A stretch of 64,000 bases of DNA from Amycolatopsis thermophila (GCF_030814215.1 NZ_JAUSUT010000001.1:4650001-4714000); one strand, 5' to 3'. Shown: positions 42,817 through 54,246, counted from the stretch's first letter. Numbers and translations are program-made. The notes: generated by a model not told the origin, from the letters alone.

Positions 42817-43854
42817 ATGTACGAGAAGGATGGCGAGAAGTACTTCGTCGTCGACGGCCACACGCACTTCTGGGACGCGAGCCCGGAGAACTGGGTCGAG
42901 GGGCAGGAGGAATACGCCAAGGGCTGGATCGAGTGCTTCCACGCCTACCAGGGCCTCGGCCCGCAGGACACGCACTGGCCCATCGACCGGTTCCAGAAGT
43001 ACTCCGAGGAACTGATGATGCACGACCTGTTCGAGGCCGGGCACGTCGACGTGGCGATCTTCCAGCCGACGAACCTGCGGCAGTGGTACCGAAACGGGTT
43101 CAACACCACGGAGGCCGACGGTGCGCTGGCCGAGAAGCACCCCGGCAAGTTCCTGGTGAACACCTACTTCGACCCGCGCGAGGGCGACGCCGGCATGAAG
43201 GCGTTCGAGGAACGGGTCAAGCGCTACCACTGCAAGGGCGTCAAGCTGTACACGGCCGAATGGCTGGGCGACTCGCGCGGCTGGTCGCTCAAGGACCCGG
43301 AGGCCTCGCGCTACCTGGAGAAGTGCGAGGAACTCGGGGTCAGGAACGTCCACGTCCACAAGGGCCCGACGATCTGGCCGCTGGACAAGGACGCGTTCGA
43401 CGTGTCCGATGTGGACTACGTGGCGACGAACTTCCAGGGGCTCAACTTCATCGTCGAGCACGTCGGGCTGCCGCGGATCGAGGACTTCTGCTTCATGGCC
43501 ACGCAGGAGCGCAACGTCTACGCCGGCCTCGCGGTCGTCGTCGGCGGGCTCATGCACGCCCGGCCGAAGTTCTTCGCGAAGGTGATGGGCGAGCTGATGT
43601 TCTGGCTCGGCGAGGACAAGCTGATCTTCGGCGCCGACTACGCCATCTGGGAACCGAAGTGGCAGGTCGAGGGGTTCGTCGACTGGACCATGCCCGCCGA
43701 CGACGACCTGTCCGACTTCCCGCCGCTGACGGTCGCGCAGAAGAAGAAGATCCTCGGCCTGAACGCGGCCCGGCTCTACGACATCGAGGTACCCGAGGAG
43801 CTCAAGCTCGAGGCACCGAAGGTGGTCGAGCCGGTCGGCGTGCCGAACCCGTGA
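42817..43854 (+). CDS. Amidohydrolase-fold protein of the propane monooxygenase operon
   Basis: 345 residues, amidohydrolase_2 (TIM-barrel) family. Metal-binding H-x-H is in VVDGHTHFWD, with further ligands at VHVHKGPTIWPL, IVEHVGLPRIEDF and the terminal Asp in IFGADYAIW. Homologues occur in the same place in prm/mim clusters of mycobacteria and rhodococci (recalled, not checked). The reaction is unknown; roles in metabolite processing or in hydroxylase maturation are both possible. It overlaps the next gene by GTGA. Confidence 0.88.
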   Translation: MYEKDGEKYFVVDGHTHFWDASPENWVEGQEEYAKGWIECFHAYQGLGPQDTHWPIDRFQKYSEELMMHDLFEAGHVDVAIFQPTNLRQWYRNGFNTTEADGALAEKHPGKFLVNTYFDPREGDAGMKAFEERVKRYHCKGVKLYTAEWLGDSRGWSLKDPEASRYLEKCEELGVRNVHVHKGPTIWPLDKDAFDVSDVDYVATNFQGLNFIVEHVGLPRIEDFCFMATQERNVYAGLAVVVGGLMHARPKFFAKVMGELMFWLGEDKLIFGADYAIWEPKWQVEGFVDWTMPADDDLSDFPPLTVAQKKKILGLNAARLYDIEVPEELKLEAPKVVEPVGVPNP

Positions 43855-44563
43855 CCGCCCTGGAGGAGGTCCGCGCCTGTCACGCCGCGGTGTGGCAGGC
43901 GCTGGGCACGGTGCGCGACCCCGAGCTGGACGAGCCGCTCACCAGCCTCGGGTTCGTCGCGCGGTGCGCGGTCGAGGACGGCCGCGCCTCGGTCGACCTG
44001 CGGCTGCCGACGTACTTCTGCGCGCCGAACTTCGCGTTCCTCATGGTCGCCGACGCCTACGACGCCGTGTCGGCGGTGCCCGGTGTCGCCACGACCGAGG
44101 TGCGCCTGGTGGATCACTTCGCGGCCGAGGCGATCAACCGGGGAGTGGCCGCACGGGCGGGGTTCGCCGCGTCGTTCGAGGGCGAGGCGACCGGCGAGCT
44201 GGAGGAGCTGCGGGCGACGTTCGTGCGCAAGGCGGTGCTGGCGGGCACCGACCGCGTCGTCCGGGCGCTGCTCGCGTCCGGGGTGGACCGGGCGCGGCTG
44301 GCGGACCTGACGCTCGGCGAGGTGCCCGCGACGGCGGACCGCGAGCGGCTGCGGGACCGGCGCCGCGAGCTGGGACTGCCGTGCGGTGACGGCGATCCGC
44401 TGCTCGTCGACCCGGAGACCGGGCAGCCGGTACCGGCGGGGGAACTGGCCCGGCACCTGGGTTTCGCACGGCTGACGCGGGCCAGTCAGGAGGCCAACTC
44501 CGGGGTGTGCCGCGACATGCTGCGCGTGCGCTACCCGCACATCGGAGAACAGGAGGGCGCACG

Positions 44564-44567
<4 letters not shown>
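43851..44567 (+). CDS. DUF59/MIP18-type iron-sulfur assembly-like protein
   Basis: 238 residues. The N-terminal 100 residues are a MIP18/PaaD-like domain (WQALGTVRDPELDEPLTSLGFVARCAVEDGRASVDLRLPTYFCAPNFAF, with the conserved DPEL and a Cys). The C-terminal 130 residues are an extension found in prm/mim-associated members (FVRKAVLAGTDRVVRALLASG, SGVCRDMLRVRYPHIG). It probably helps metal-centre assembly of the monooxygenase or reductase. GTG 43851 overlaps the amidohydrolase stop; its own stop overlaps the dehydrogenase start. Confidence 0.87.
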
Positions 44568-47310
<2,743 letters not shown>

Positions 47311-47337
47311 TCTCACCGATCTCCGAGGTGGAACGCC

Positions 47338-48030
47338 ATGACTGAGACAACGCAGAGCACCAACGTCCATCCGGAAACCGTGCCGGCGGCCCACGACCTG
47401 CGGGCCATCGTGGAGTCGCCGGGACACCCGGCCGGAGTGGTGGTCGGCGCCGGTGGTGATCCGCTGATCCTGGCGCTGCCGATCTTCGCCGTCGGATCGC
47501 TCGCGCTGGGCGTCACGCTGACCGGGCTGATGTTCCCGGTGGCCTCGCTCGGCGCGGTGATCCCCGTCGTCCTGCTGGCCACCGGGCTGGGCCTGGTGAT
47601 GTCGACGATCTGGGCGGCGCTGCTCGGGCAGACGATGGTCGCCGGGATCACCGGCACGTTCGGCGGGTTCTGGCTCAGCTTCGGGGGCCTGCTGCTCGGG
47701 CTGACGCACAACTGGTTCGGCGTCGACCCGGCCGCGGTGGCGCCGGTGCAGGAGCTGTTCTTCGTCTCCTGGGCGTGCCTGTTCCTGTTCCTGCTGGTGC
47801 CGTGCCTGCGGCTGCCGGCCGTGTACCCGGCCATCGTCGGGCTCGTGGTGGCCACGCTGGCGCTGGCCGCCGCGTCGGCCGCCACCGGCAACGCCACCGT
47901 GCTCAAGATCGCCGGGTACGTGACGCTGGCGTTCGCCTTCCTCGGGTTCTCCGCGTTCGTGAACGTCGGCCTCACCGCGATGGGCGCGCGCAAACCCTTC
48001 CCGCCGTTGGGCAGGCCGCTGATGTCCTGA
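47338..48030 (+). CDS. Acetate-type (GPR1/FUN34/YaaH) membrane transporter
   Basis: 230 residues with about six membrane helices (first around residues 42-62). The fold and positions resemble the acetate/succinate transporter family, but the family signature NPAPLGL is diverged here to GDPLILALPIF, so transport of another small organic acid or alcohol/ketone product is possible. The gene follows groEL after 27 bases and is probably the last gene of the propane operon; acetate is a plausible downstream product of acetone oxidation. Confidence 0.75.
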   Translation: MTETTQSTNVHPETVPAAHDLRAIVESPGHPAGVVVGAGGDPLILALPIFAVGSLALGVTLTGLMFPVASLGAVIPVVLLATGLGLVMSTIWAALLGQTMVAGITGTFGGFWLSFGGLLLGLTHNWFGVDPAAVAPVQELFFVSWACLFLFLLVPCLRLPAVYPAIVGLVVATLALAAASAATGNATVLKIAGYVTLAFAFLGFSAFVNVGLTAMGARKPFPPLGRPLMS

Positions 48031-48150
48031 CGGCGGGCGCGAGCCCCGTGCGCCGGGATTGGGCCGCCACTCCCGGCGCGCGGCGGCCTACCGGGCGACC
48101 GCTCGCCACGGCCCGGGCACCGGCTCGGACCGCGTCGCGGCGGGGGTGGC

Positions 48151-48420
48151 TCAGGCTTCGGGCAGCGGGAGGCGCAGGCTGGACGTTCCGGTCAGGTCCA
48201 GCCACGCCGCTCGCGGTCCGCGCACCAGTTTCAGCACCACCGCGTCACAGCCGGCGCAGCGGGCCACCAGGCCCGGGGCGTGCCGGTACACGCGCAGCGC
48301 CGCCACCGCGTCGACGCGGCCACAGCCCACGCACCGCGTCTCGGCGGCGGTGATGTCCACCGCGAAGATCTCGCCGGCCGGGCCGGCCAGCGCGTTGCCG
48401 TCTTCGAAGAGCTCGCTCAT
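48151..48420 (-). CDS. DUF6510 small zinc-ribbon-like protein
   Basis: 89 residues. Two CxxC pairs (TRCVGCGRVDAVAALRVYRHAPG, VARCAGCDAVVLKLVRGP) make a probable zinc ribbon. The C-terminus WLDLTGTSSLRLPLP matches the DUF6510 family, usually found with a ferredoxin reductase and a sulfite-oxidase-like protein, exactly the genes upstream here. It lies two bases after the reductase stop. Confidence 0.87.
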   Translation of the reverse strand: MSELFEDGNALAGPAGEIFAVDITAAETRCVGCGRVDAVAALRVYRHAPGLVARCAGCDAVVLKLVRGPRAAWLDLTGTSSLRLPLPEA

Positions 48421-48422
48421 GG

Positions 48423-49154
48423 TCAGCTCCCGCTGGGCCCGAAACGTTCGGTCTTGACACGCCGCGCGTCGTGCCCCAGCGCGACGAGGATGTCGGCCAC
48501 CGTCTCCACGAACCCGGTCGGCCCGCAGACGAAACACTGCGGCGAGAACTCCGCGGGCCATCCCGCCGTGTTCACGTCCGCGACGCCGATCCGGTGTGGT
48601 TCGCCCGGCCGGCCGTCCGGGCCCTTGCGCGTGTAGCGGATCGTGACGTCCAGCCCGGGTTCCGGGCGGCGCAGCTCGTCGGCGTAGTACACGTCCTCCG
48701 GGGTGCGCACCGAGTACAGCAGTTTGAACGGCGCCCGGCTGCCCGCGCGGCGCCGGGCGCGGATCATGGCCATCAGCGGCACGATCCCCGCACCGCCCGC
48801 GACCAGCATCACCGGATCGGGTGCCGTCGGCCGCCACACGAACCACCCGCCCACCGGGCCGCGCAGCTCGATCGGATCACCGACGGTGAACACCTCGGTC
48901 AGGTACGGGGACACCTCGCCGTCCGGCACCCGCTGCACGGTCACCTCGACGCGCTCACCCTCGGCGGGCGCGGCCAGCGAGTACGTGCGCGTCGTGCGGT
49001 ACCCGTCCGCGGCGGTGAGGCGGAGGTCGACGTGCTGCCCGGCCAGGTGCCCGGGCCAGCCGGGCACGTCGAGCGCGAGCGTGCGCGCGCTGGGCGTCTC
49101 GTCGCGGACCGCGGCGAGACGGCCCACCCGCCACGCCAGCTTTCCCTGGACCAC
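48423..49154 (-). CDS. Ferredoxin/flavodoxin reductase-type FAD oxidoreductase
   Basis: 243 residues. FAD-binding RTYSLAAPAEG, NAD-binding MLVAGGAGIVPLMAMIRAR and C-terminal FVCGPTGFVETVADILVALG make a ferredoxin-NADP reductase fold. No 2Fe-2S domain is present. It probably delivers electrons to the molybdopterin protein encoded upstream. The start is GTG at 49152-49154, one base from the upstream stop. Confidence 0.9.
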   Translation of the reverse strand: MVQGKLAWRVGRLAAVRDETPSARTLALDVPGWPGHLAGQHVDLRLTAADGYRTTRTYSLAAPAEGERVEVTVQRVPDGEVSPYLTEVFTVGDPIELRGPVGGWFVWRPTAPDPVMLVAGGAGIVPLMAMIRARRRAGSRAPFKLLYSVRTPEDVYYADELRRPEPGLDVTIRYTRKGPDGRPGEPHRIGVADVNTAGWPAEFSPQCFVCGPTGFVETVADILVALGHDARRVKTERFGPSGS

Positions 49155-49155
49155 G

Positions 49156-49755
49156 TCAGTCCCCCTGGTAGCGCTGCTCGCGCCACGGGTCGCCGTACGA
49201 GTGGTAGCCGGCCGCTTCCCAGAACCCGAGGTCGTCGTCCAGCATCAGCCGCAGGCCCTCGACCCACTTGGCGGACTTCCAGAAGTACAGGTGCGGCACC
49301 AGCAGCCGGGCCGGACCGCCGTGCTCGGCCGGCAGGTCCTCGCCCTCGAACTCGTACGCGATCCACGCCTGGCCGTCGAGCAGGTCCTCCAGCGGGAGGT
49401 TCGTCGTGTACCCGCCGTGCGATTCGACCATCACGTGGTCGGCCGCCGTGTCCACGTCCTCCAGCAGCGTGTCGAGCGAGACGCCCCGCCAGGTGGTGGA
49501 CAACTTCGACCACCGCGTCACGCAGTGGATGTCCACGGTGGGGGTCTCGGACGGCAGCGCCACGAGGTCGTCCCACGACCATTCGTGCTTCCGGCCGGCC
49601 TCCGTGGTGACGGTGAAGCGCCAGTTCTCGGTGCGCACCCGCGGCGTCGGCCCGGCGGAGAGGACCGGGAAGTCCTCCACCAGGTACTGCCCGGGCGGCA
49701 GCCGCTCGTCGTCCGACCGTGCGCGCCCCCGGAACCCCGGTGTCACGATGCCCAT
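49156..49755 (-). CDS. Sulfite-oxidase-like molybdopterin oxidoreductase
   Basis: 199 residues, the short Oxidored_molyb (YedY-like) form. The molybdenum ligand is the Cys in VDIHCVTRWSKLSTTWRGV. Other conserved parts are ESHGGYTTNLPLEDLL, EHGGPARLLVPHLYFWKSAKWVEGL and YHSYGDPWREQRYQGD. No Tat signal, so it is cytoplasmic, unlike MsrP. Forms an operon with the reductase and DUF6510 genes. Substrate unknown. Confidence 0.9.
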   Translation of the reverse strand: MGIVTPGFRGRARSDDERLPPGQYLVEDFPVLSAGPTPRVRTENWRFTVTTEAGRKHEWSWDDLVALPSETPTVDIHCVTRWSKLSTTWRGVSLDTLLEDVDTAADHVMVESHGGYTTNLPLEDLLDGQAWIAYEFEGEDLPAEHGGPARLLVPHLYFWKSAKWVEGLRLMLDDDLGFWEAAGYHSYGDPWREQRYQGD

Positions 49756-49810
49756 CCCAACCCCTTCCTCGCCCGGTGAGTCTAAGCGGCCGCGATCTGC
49801 CGTGCTTTAC

Positions 49811-49824
49811 TAGAACGTGTTCTC
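49811..49824. promoter_or_regulatory. KstR-like operator upstream of the LLM gene
   Basis: TAGAAC-GT-GTTCTC fits the consensus T-N2-AAC-N2-GTT-N2-A in all but the last base. That consensus is recalled for KstR, the actinobacterial TetR-type regulator of sterol catabolism. It lies 24 bases before the GTG start of the LLM oxidoreductase gene. Confidence 0.5.
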
Positions 49825-49847
49825 ATCGCCGGAGACGGGAGGCGGCT

Positions 49848-50690
49848 GTGCGCCACGGGGTCGTGCTGTTCACCAGTGACCGCGGGATCACCCCCGCCGC
49901 GGCGGCGCGGGCGGCGGAGGATGCGGGTTTCGACTCGTTCGCGGTGCCGGAGCACACGCACATCCCGGTGCGGCGCGAGGCCGTCCACCCCGGCACCGGC
50001 ACGGCCGACCTGCCCGACGACCGCTACCTGCGCACGCTCGATCCGTGGGTGGCGCTGGCGACCGCCGCCTCGGTCACCAGCCGCATCATGCTGTCGACCG
50101 CGGTCGCCCTGCCCGCCGAGCACGACCCGATCACCCTGGCGAAGACCATCGCCTCGCTCGACTTCCTGTCGGGCGGGCGGGTCGTGCTGGGCGCCGGGTT
50201 CGGGTGGAACGTCGACGAGCTGACCGACCACGGGGTCCCGGCCGGTCAGCGGCGGACGGTGGTGCGTGAGTACCTGGAGGCGATGCGCGCGCTGTGGACC
50301 GCCGAGGAGGCGTCGTACGAGGGAGCGCACGTCCGGTTCGGACCGTCCTGGGCGTACCCGAAGCCCGTGGGGCCGGTGCCGGTGGTGATCGGGGCGGGCG
50401 GCACGGAACGGACGTTCACCTGGATCGCGCGCTCCGCGGACGGCTGGCTGACCACCCCGCGGGACCACGAGCTGGACGACAAGGTGCGGCTGCTGCGCAA
50501 GATCTGGCACGACGCGGGCCGCGAGGGCGAGCCGCAGGTGATCGCGCTGGCCGGCAAACCCGACCCGGCCGTGCTGGCGCACTGGAGTTCGCTCGGGGTG
50601 ACCGAGGTGCTGTTCGGCCTGCCCGACCGGGGCGCCGGCGAGGTGACCGCCTACATCGGGAAGCTGGGGGAGCGGCTGGGGCTGGGGTGA
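49848..50690 (+). CDS. LLM-class F420-dependent oxidoreductase
   Basis: 280 residues, luciferase-like TIM barrel: AAEDAGFDSFAVPEHTHIPV, TLDPWVALATAASVTSRIMLSTAVALPAEHDPITLAKTIASLDFLSGGRVVLGAGFGWNVDE and PVVIGAGGTERTFTWIARSADGW. These are typical of the F420-binding subgroup common in mycobacteria and relatives. GGGAGGCGG sits before GTG 49848, which sets the start. Substrate unknown; the KstR-like site suggests a lipid or sterol link (inference). Confidence 0.9.
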   Translation: MRHGVVLFTSDRGITPAAAARAAEDAGFDSFAVPEHTHIPVRREAVHPGTGTADLPDDRYLRTLDPWVALATAASVTSRIMLSTAVALPAEHDPITLAKTIASLDFLSGGRVVLGAGFGWNVDELTDHGVPAGQRRTVVREYLEAMRALWTAEEASYEGAHVRFGPSWAYPKPVGPVPVVIGAGGTERTFTWIARSADGWLTTPRDHELDDKVRLLRKIWHDAGREGEPQVIALAGKPDPAVLAHWSSLGVTEVLFGLPDRGAGEVTAYIGKLGERLGLG

Positions 50691-50705
50691 CCCACCGGGC
50701 CCTGG

Positions 50706-51221
50706 CTAGCGACGCGAGCGGTAGGTGCGCATCTTGTGCCGCGCGCCGCAGATGTCCATCGTGCACCACACGCCGTTCCCGGCGGGGGAGCGGTCCCAGA
50801 ACAGCCACCGGCACTCCGGCGCCCGGCACGGCTTGAGCCGCCGCGCCCGGCCCGTCACCTCGGCCCGGAACAGGATGTCCAGCAGCCGCGCGATCAGCTC
50901 GTCCCCGCCGGTGCCCGCCGCCGCCAGCGCCGGCCCACCGGCCGACCACCGGGGCCCGGCCACCGCCGCGGCGGCGAACGAATTCAGCGCCGCCGTCACG
51001 TCCTGCCCGCCGAGGTGGTCCCGCAGCGTTTCGCGGAACCGCACCAACCGCTCCAGCGACGGGGAGTCCAGCGCCGGCTCCCCGAACCCGTGCGATGCGA
51101 GCCAGCCGGTGGCCTCGTCCGGCGAACTCAGGTTGTCCTCGTCGTACAGCAACCGCGCCGAGTTGCCGAACAGCTGCAGCGGGAGCAGCTCGGCGGGGGC
51201 GGCGGGACGCGACGAGGCCAT
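50706..51221 (-). CDS. CGNR-type zinc-finger regulator
   Basis: 171 residues. The N-terminal ABATE (DUF1470) domain has LFGNSARLLYDEDNLSSPDEATGWL. The C-terminal zinc finger is LKPCRAPECRWLFWDRSPAGN followed by VWCTMDICGARHKMRTYR, where the usual CGNR reads CGAR. Members are presumed transcriptional regulators. Convergent with the LLM gene (16 bases apart). Confidence 0.88.
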   Translation of the reverse strand: MASSRPAAPAELLPLQLFGNSARLLYDEDNLSSPDEATGWLASHGFGEPALDSPSLERLVRFRETLRDHLGGQDVTAALNSFAAAAVAGPRWSAGGPALAAAGTGGDELIARLLDILFRAEVTGRARRLKPCRAPECRWLFWDRSPAGNGVWCTMDICGARHKMRTYRSRR

Positions 51222-51328
51222 GAACGGCAGGTTACCGAATCAAGGCGGCAAGCGGTAACACGTGCGCCCGGCCGGCGTCAGCACCGCTCGCGGACGGGCT
51301 AACGTGACAGGGGAGCGAGGAGGGGTGC

Positions 51329-52150
51329 ATGGCGAACGAGGACGAGGCCCGCGACTGGAACGGTGCCACCGGGCGGTACTGGGCCGACCACCCCGGCCAC
51401 TACGACGCGATGCTCGCCCGCCTGACCCCGCACCTCATCGAGGCGGCCGGCATCCGGCCGCGGGAGCGGGTGCTCGACATCGGCTGCGGCTTCGGCACCA
51501 CCACGCTGCTCGCCGCCGAGCGGGGCGCGACGGTGCTCGGCGCGGACCTGTCCGGCCCGATGCTCGCCGTGGCCCGCGAACGGGCCGCCGGGCGCGACGG
51601 CGTGCGCTTCGAGCAGACCGACGTCCAGGTCCACGACTTCGGCGCGGACTCCTTCGACGTCGCGCTGAGCCGCTTCGGCGTGATGTTCTTCGACGACCCC
51701 CTCGCCGCGTTCACCAACGTCACGCGCGCGTTGCGTCCCGGCGGCCGGCTGGCGTTCCTGTGCTGGCAGGACCTGCGCGAGAACGAGCACCGCGCGGTCG
51801 CCCTGGACGCCATCGCCCCGCACGTCGACGTCACCGGCGCCGCCCCGGCCGGCCCCGGCCCGTTCTCCTTCGCCCGGCCGGACTACCTGCGCGAGCTGCT
51901 GTCCGGCGCGGGCCTGACCGGGATCGGCGTGGACCCGGTCCGCGAGCCGGTCCGGCTCGGCGCGGACGCGGCCGACGCGGCGGAATTCCTGCGCCACGGC
52001 GCGATGTTCAAGACGATCTTCGCCCGGTACCCGGCCGAGACGGTCGAGCGGGCCGTCGCCGCGCTGATCGAGGCGCTGGTGCCGCACGAAACGCCCGAGG
52101 GGGTGCTGCTGGGCGGGGCCACCTGGCTGGTGACCGCCCGCAAACCCTGA
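51329..52150 (+). CDS. Class I SAM-dependent methyltransferase
   Basis: 273 residues of the UbiE/COQ5-like group. Motif I is VLDIGCGFGTTTLLAAERG, motif II LGADLSGPMLAVARERA, motif III DVALSRFGVMFFDDP, and post-motif ALRPGGRLAFLCWQ. ATG 51329 follows GGAGCGAGGAGGGG. The stop overlaps the start of the next gene (TGATG). The substrate is unknown. Confidence 0.9.
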   Translation: MANEDEARDWNGATGRYWADHPGHYDAMLARLTPHLIEAAGIRPRERVLDIGCGFGTTTLLAAERGATVLGADLSGPMLAVARERAAGRDGVRFEQTDVQVHDFGADSFDVALSRFGVMFFDDPLAAFTNVTRALRPGGRLAFLCWQDLRENEHRAVALDAIAPHVDVTGAAPAGPGPFSFARPDYLRELLSGAGLTGIGVDPVREPVRLGADAADAAEFLRHGAMFKTIFARYPAETVERAVAALIEALVPHETPEGVLLGGATWLVTARKP

Positions 52151-52752
52151 TGGAGACCACGCGACGCTCGCTGCACGGCGTCGCCGAGCTGCTGTTGGCG
52201 GGGCCGCAGTTCCGCGCCGGGCACGGCATCCGGTTGCGCGTCACGCCCGGCGGGTTCGGCACGACCGCCGCGCCGGACCTGCGGCTCGACGGTGACCTGC
52301 TGGTGGCCGGCGCCCTGCGGATCCCGGTCGCCGGGCGGCGCTACACCGATCTCGCGGCCGAAGCCGGGGTCGAGGCGGGCGCACCCGCCGGGTTGTACTC
52401 CGGCGGGTCCGGGGTCTCCCCGGCGGAGGAGGTCGTCCTCGATCCCGAGCCGGCGCGGCTGATCCTGCGCGCGTTCGCCGAGGGCGACGAGGCGCTGCGC
52501 GCGTTCGCGCCCGGCGAGACGCCGGTGCTGTGGCCGGAGCACTTCGACGTCGCGATCACCGTCGACGAGGTGAACTACGGCGTGTCGCCCGGCGACGCCC
52601 ACCTGCCGGAGCCCTACGCCTACGTCGGACCGCACCGGCCGCGGACGGGTCCGTTCTGGACGGCGCCGTTCGGCGCGGCCCGCGCGCTGCGCGAACTCGG
52701 TGGCACCGCGGAGATCCGCCGCTTCTTCGAGGAGGGCCGGGCGGCCCGCTGA
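52150..52752 (+). CDS. Conserved-looking hypothetical protein
   Basis: 200 residues, probably a single alpha/beta domain: TRRSLHGVAELLLAGPQFRAGHGIRLRVTPGGFGTT, then VPVAGRRYTDLAAEAGV, then FDVAITVDEVNYGVSPGDAHLPEPYAYVGPH and FWTAPFGAARALRELG. The sequence has many probably conserved Gly/Pro/Trp positions, but I cannot name a family. It is translationally coupled to the methyltransferase. Confidence 0.75.
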   Translation: METTRRSLHGVAELLLAGPQFRAGHGIRLRVTPGGFGTTAAPDLRLDGDLLVAGALRIPVAGRRYTDLAAEAGVEAGAPAGLYSGGSGVSPAEEVVLDPEPARLILRAFAEGDEALRAFAPGETPVLWPEHFDVAITVDEVNYGVSPGDAHLPEPYAYVGPHRPRTGPFWTAPFGAARALRELGGTAEIRRFFEEGRAAR

Positions 52753-52824
52753 CTCCACAATGGAGGAGTGGGGTTCGTCTCGCCGGGCCGGGAAACCCGC
52801 ACGGCTGCGGTAACCTGGGACAAC

Positions 52825-53601
52825 GTGCCCGCTGATCCCCTCCTGACCCTCGGTCCGTGGCAGCTGGCGTTCCTCGTGGTGGCCGGTGTCGGCGCGGGCC
52901 TGACCGGCTCGATCGCCGGGCTCGCGTCGCTGGTGTCCTACCCGGCGCTGCTGGCGGTCGGCGTGCCCCCGGTCAGCGCGAACGTGACGAACACCGTGGC
53001 ACTGATGGGCAACACGGTCGGCGCCGCCGCGGGGTCGCGCCCGGAGCTGCGCGGGCAGCGGAACCGGTTGCTGCGCCTGTGCGCGATCACCGCCGTCGGC
53101 GGTGCGGCGGGCAGCGCGCTGCTGCTGCTGACCCCCGAGGGCACGTTCGCCTCCATCGTCCCGTTCCTCATCGCCGGTGCCTCGGTGCTGCTGCTGTTCT
53201 CGCCCCGGCTGGCCGAGCGCGCCGCCCGCGGTGACGGCGGGGTGACCGCGGGCACCGGGGTCGGTGCGTTCCTCGTCGCCATTTACGGCGGCTACTTCGG
53301 GGCCGCCGCCGGGGTGGTCATGCTGGCGCTGCTGTCGGCGGCGTGGGCGCAGCCGCTGGCGCGGACGAACGCGGCGAAGAACGTCGTCACCGGCGCCGCG
53401 AACATGGTCGCCGCGCTGGTGTTCGCCTTCACCGGCCCGGTGCTGTGGCCGGCGGCGGCCGCCCTGTGCGTGGGTCTGGTGGCCGGTTCGTTCGCCGGGC
53501 CCGCCGTGGTCCGGCGCCTGCCGCCGGCGCCGCTGCGGATCGCGATCGCCCTGGCCGGACTGGGGCTCGCCGGGGCGCTCGGCTGGCAGGCCTGGGCCTG
53601 A
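52825..53601 (+). CDS. TSUP-family (TauE/SafE) membrane permease
   Basis: 258 residues with about eight membrane segments. The twin repeats are visible: GAGLTGSIAGLASLVSYPALLAVGVPPVSANVTNTVALMGNTVGAAAG in the first half and GVGAFLVAIYGGYFGAAAGVVMLALLSAAWAQPLARTNAAKNVVTGAANM in the second. TSUP permeases export sulfite, sulfonates or other organosulfur anions. The start is taken as GTG 52825; a GTG at 52768 in the same frame would add 19 residues but its GGAGGA box abuts the codon. Confidence 0.88.
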   Translation: MPADPLLTLGPWQLAFLVVAGVGAGLTGSIAGLASLVSYPALLAVGVPPVSANVTNTVALMGNTVGAAAGSRPELRGQRNRLLRLCAITAVGGAAGSALLLLTPEGTFASIVPFLIAGASVLLLFSPRLAERAARGDGGVTAGTGVGAFLVAIYGGYFGAAAGVVMLALLSAAWAQPLARTNAAKNVVTGAANMVAALVFAFTGPVLWPAAAALCVGLVAGSFAGPAVVRRLPPAPLRIAIALAGLGLAGALGWQAWA

Positions 53602-53830
53602 CGCGTCCACAGTGGAGCCGGCGACGGTCGCGACCGCCGACGAGGTCCGGCTCGCACGCTCGACGTGCTCGCCTGCGGCCAGGACTTCGCCGCGGCGCTG
53701 GGGGCGCGCTCACCCGGCCCCCGCCAAGGCTGCCTGCTGCCGGTCGGCGTGGTCACGTCGAGCAGCGGCGTGCCGGCGTTTGTCGCCGTCCTCGACGGCG
53801 GCCGTCCACAACGGACGGTGGGAGGGCGCG
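53602..53830. other. Short intergenic stretch
   Basis: 229 bases between convergent genes; no gene, hairpin or repeat that I can support. Confidence 0.4.
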
Positions 53831-54064
53831 TCAGCGCAGGGCGTCCCGTCCGGCGTCGGTGAGCCGGGCGGGGATCCGCGCGCCGGTGCCGGGGACGCGC
53901 CGGACCAGCCCGGCGTGGATCAGCAGGCGGGCGCTGAACTGATCGCAGCAGGACAGGCCGTCGACGTAGACGTGCGGCTCGCTGCTCGCGGTGAGTTCCA
54001 CGCGGCCGTCGGCAACCGCTTTCAGGAACTCGGCGTCACGGTGGCTCAGGGTGGACGCGGTCAT
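53831..54064 (-). CDS. Small winged-helix-like protein
   Basis: 77 residues: LSHRDAEFLKAVADGRVELTASSEPHVYVDGLSCCDQFSARLLIHAGLVRRVPGTGARIPARLTDAGRDALR. The second half resembles a wing (AGLVRR...ARLTDAGRDAL) as in small winged-helix regulators. ATG 54062-54064 follows GGAAAGG; the open frame extends upstream into the inverted repeat region and is not used. The double Cys (SCCD) is unusual. It may bind the adjacent inverted repeat (inference). Confidence 0.68.
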   Translation of the reverse strand: MTASTLSHRDAEFLKAVADGRVELTASSEPHVYVDGLSCCDQFSARLLIHAGLVRRVPGTGARIPARLTDAGRDALR

Positions 54065-54109
54065 CGCTGGGCACCTTTCCGAGGTGGTGTGGTGCGCCAC
54101 AGAATAGAG

Positions 54110-54156
54110 GATTGTTGAACGATGAGGCAAACGGGTTGACGGATCGTTCAACAATC
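54110..54156. repeat. Long inverted repeat in divergent promoter region
   Basis: Perfect 14-bp arms, GATTGTTGAACGAT and ATCGTTCAACAATC, are separated by 19 bases, 46 bases upstream of the small winged-helix-like gene and 16 bases before a 24-codon ORF. Each arm is itself partly palindromic around GTTGAAC, so this looks like two oppositely oriented operators. Confidence 0.75.
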
Positions 54157-54171
54157 ACTAGTGTTCTGCTC

Positions 54172-54246
54172 ATGCGATCCAGCTCACACGACAGCGGGCA
54201 GACCGTCGCCGCCGGCGTCCCGGACGACATTTCCTGGATTTCCTGA
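54172..54246 (+). CDS. Possible 24-residue peptide
   Basis: ATG 54172 to TGA 54244-54246. The peptide starts MRSSSHDSGQTV and ends DDISWIS: no signal, one Trp, acidic C-terminal half. It lies directly downstream of the inverted repeat and divergent from the small winged-helix-like gene. No clear ribosome binding site, so translation is uncertain. Confidence 0.3.
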   Translation: MRSSSHDSGQTVAAGVPDDISWIS

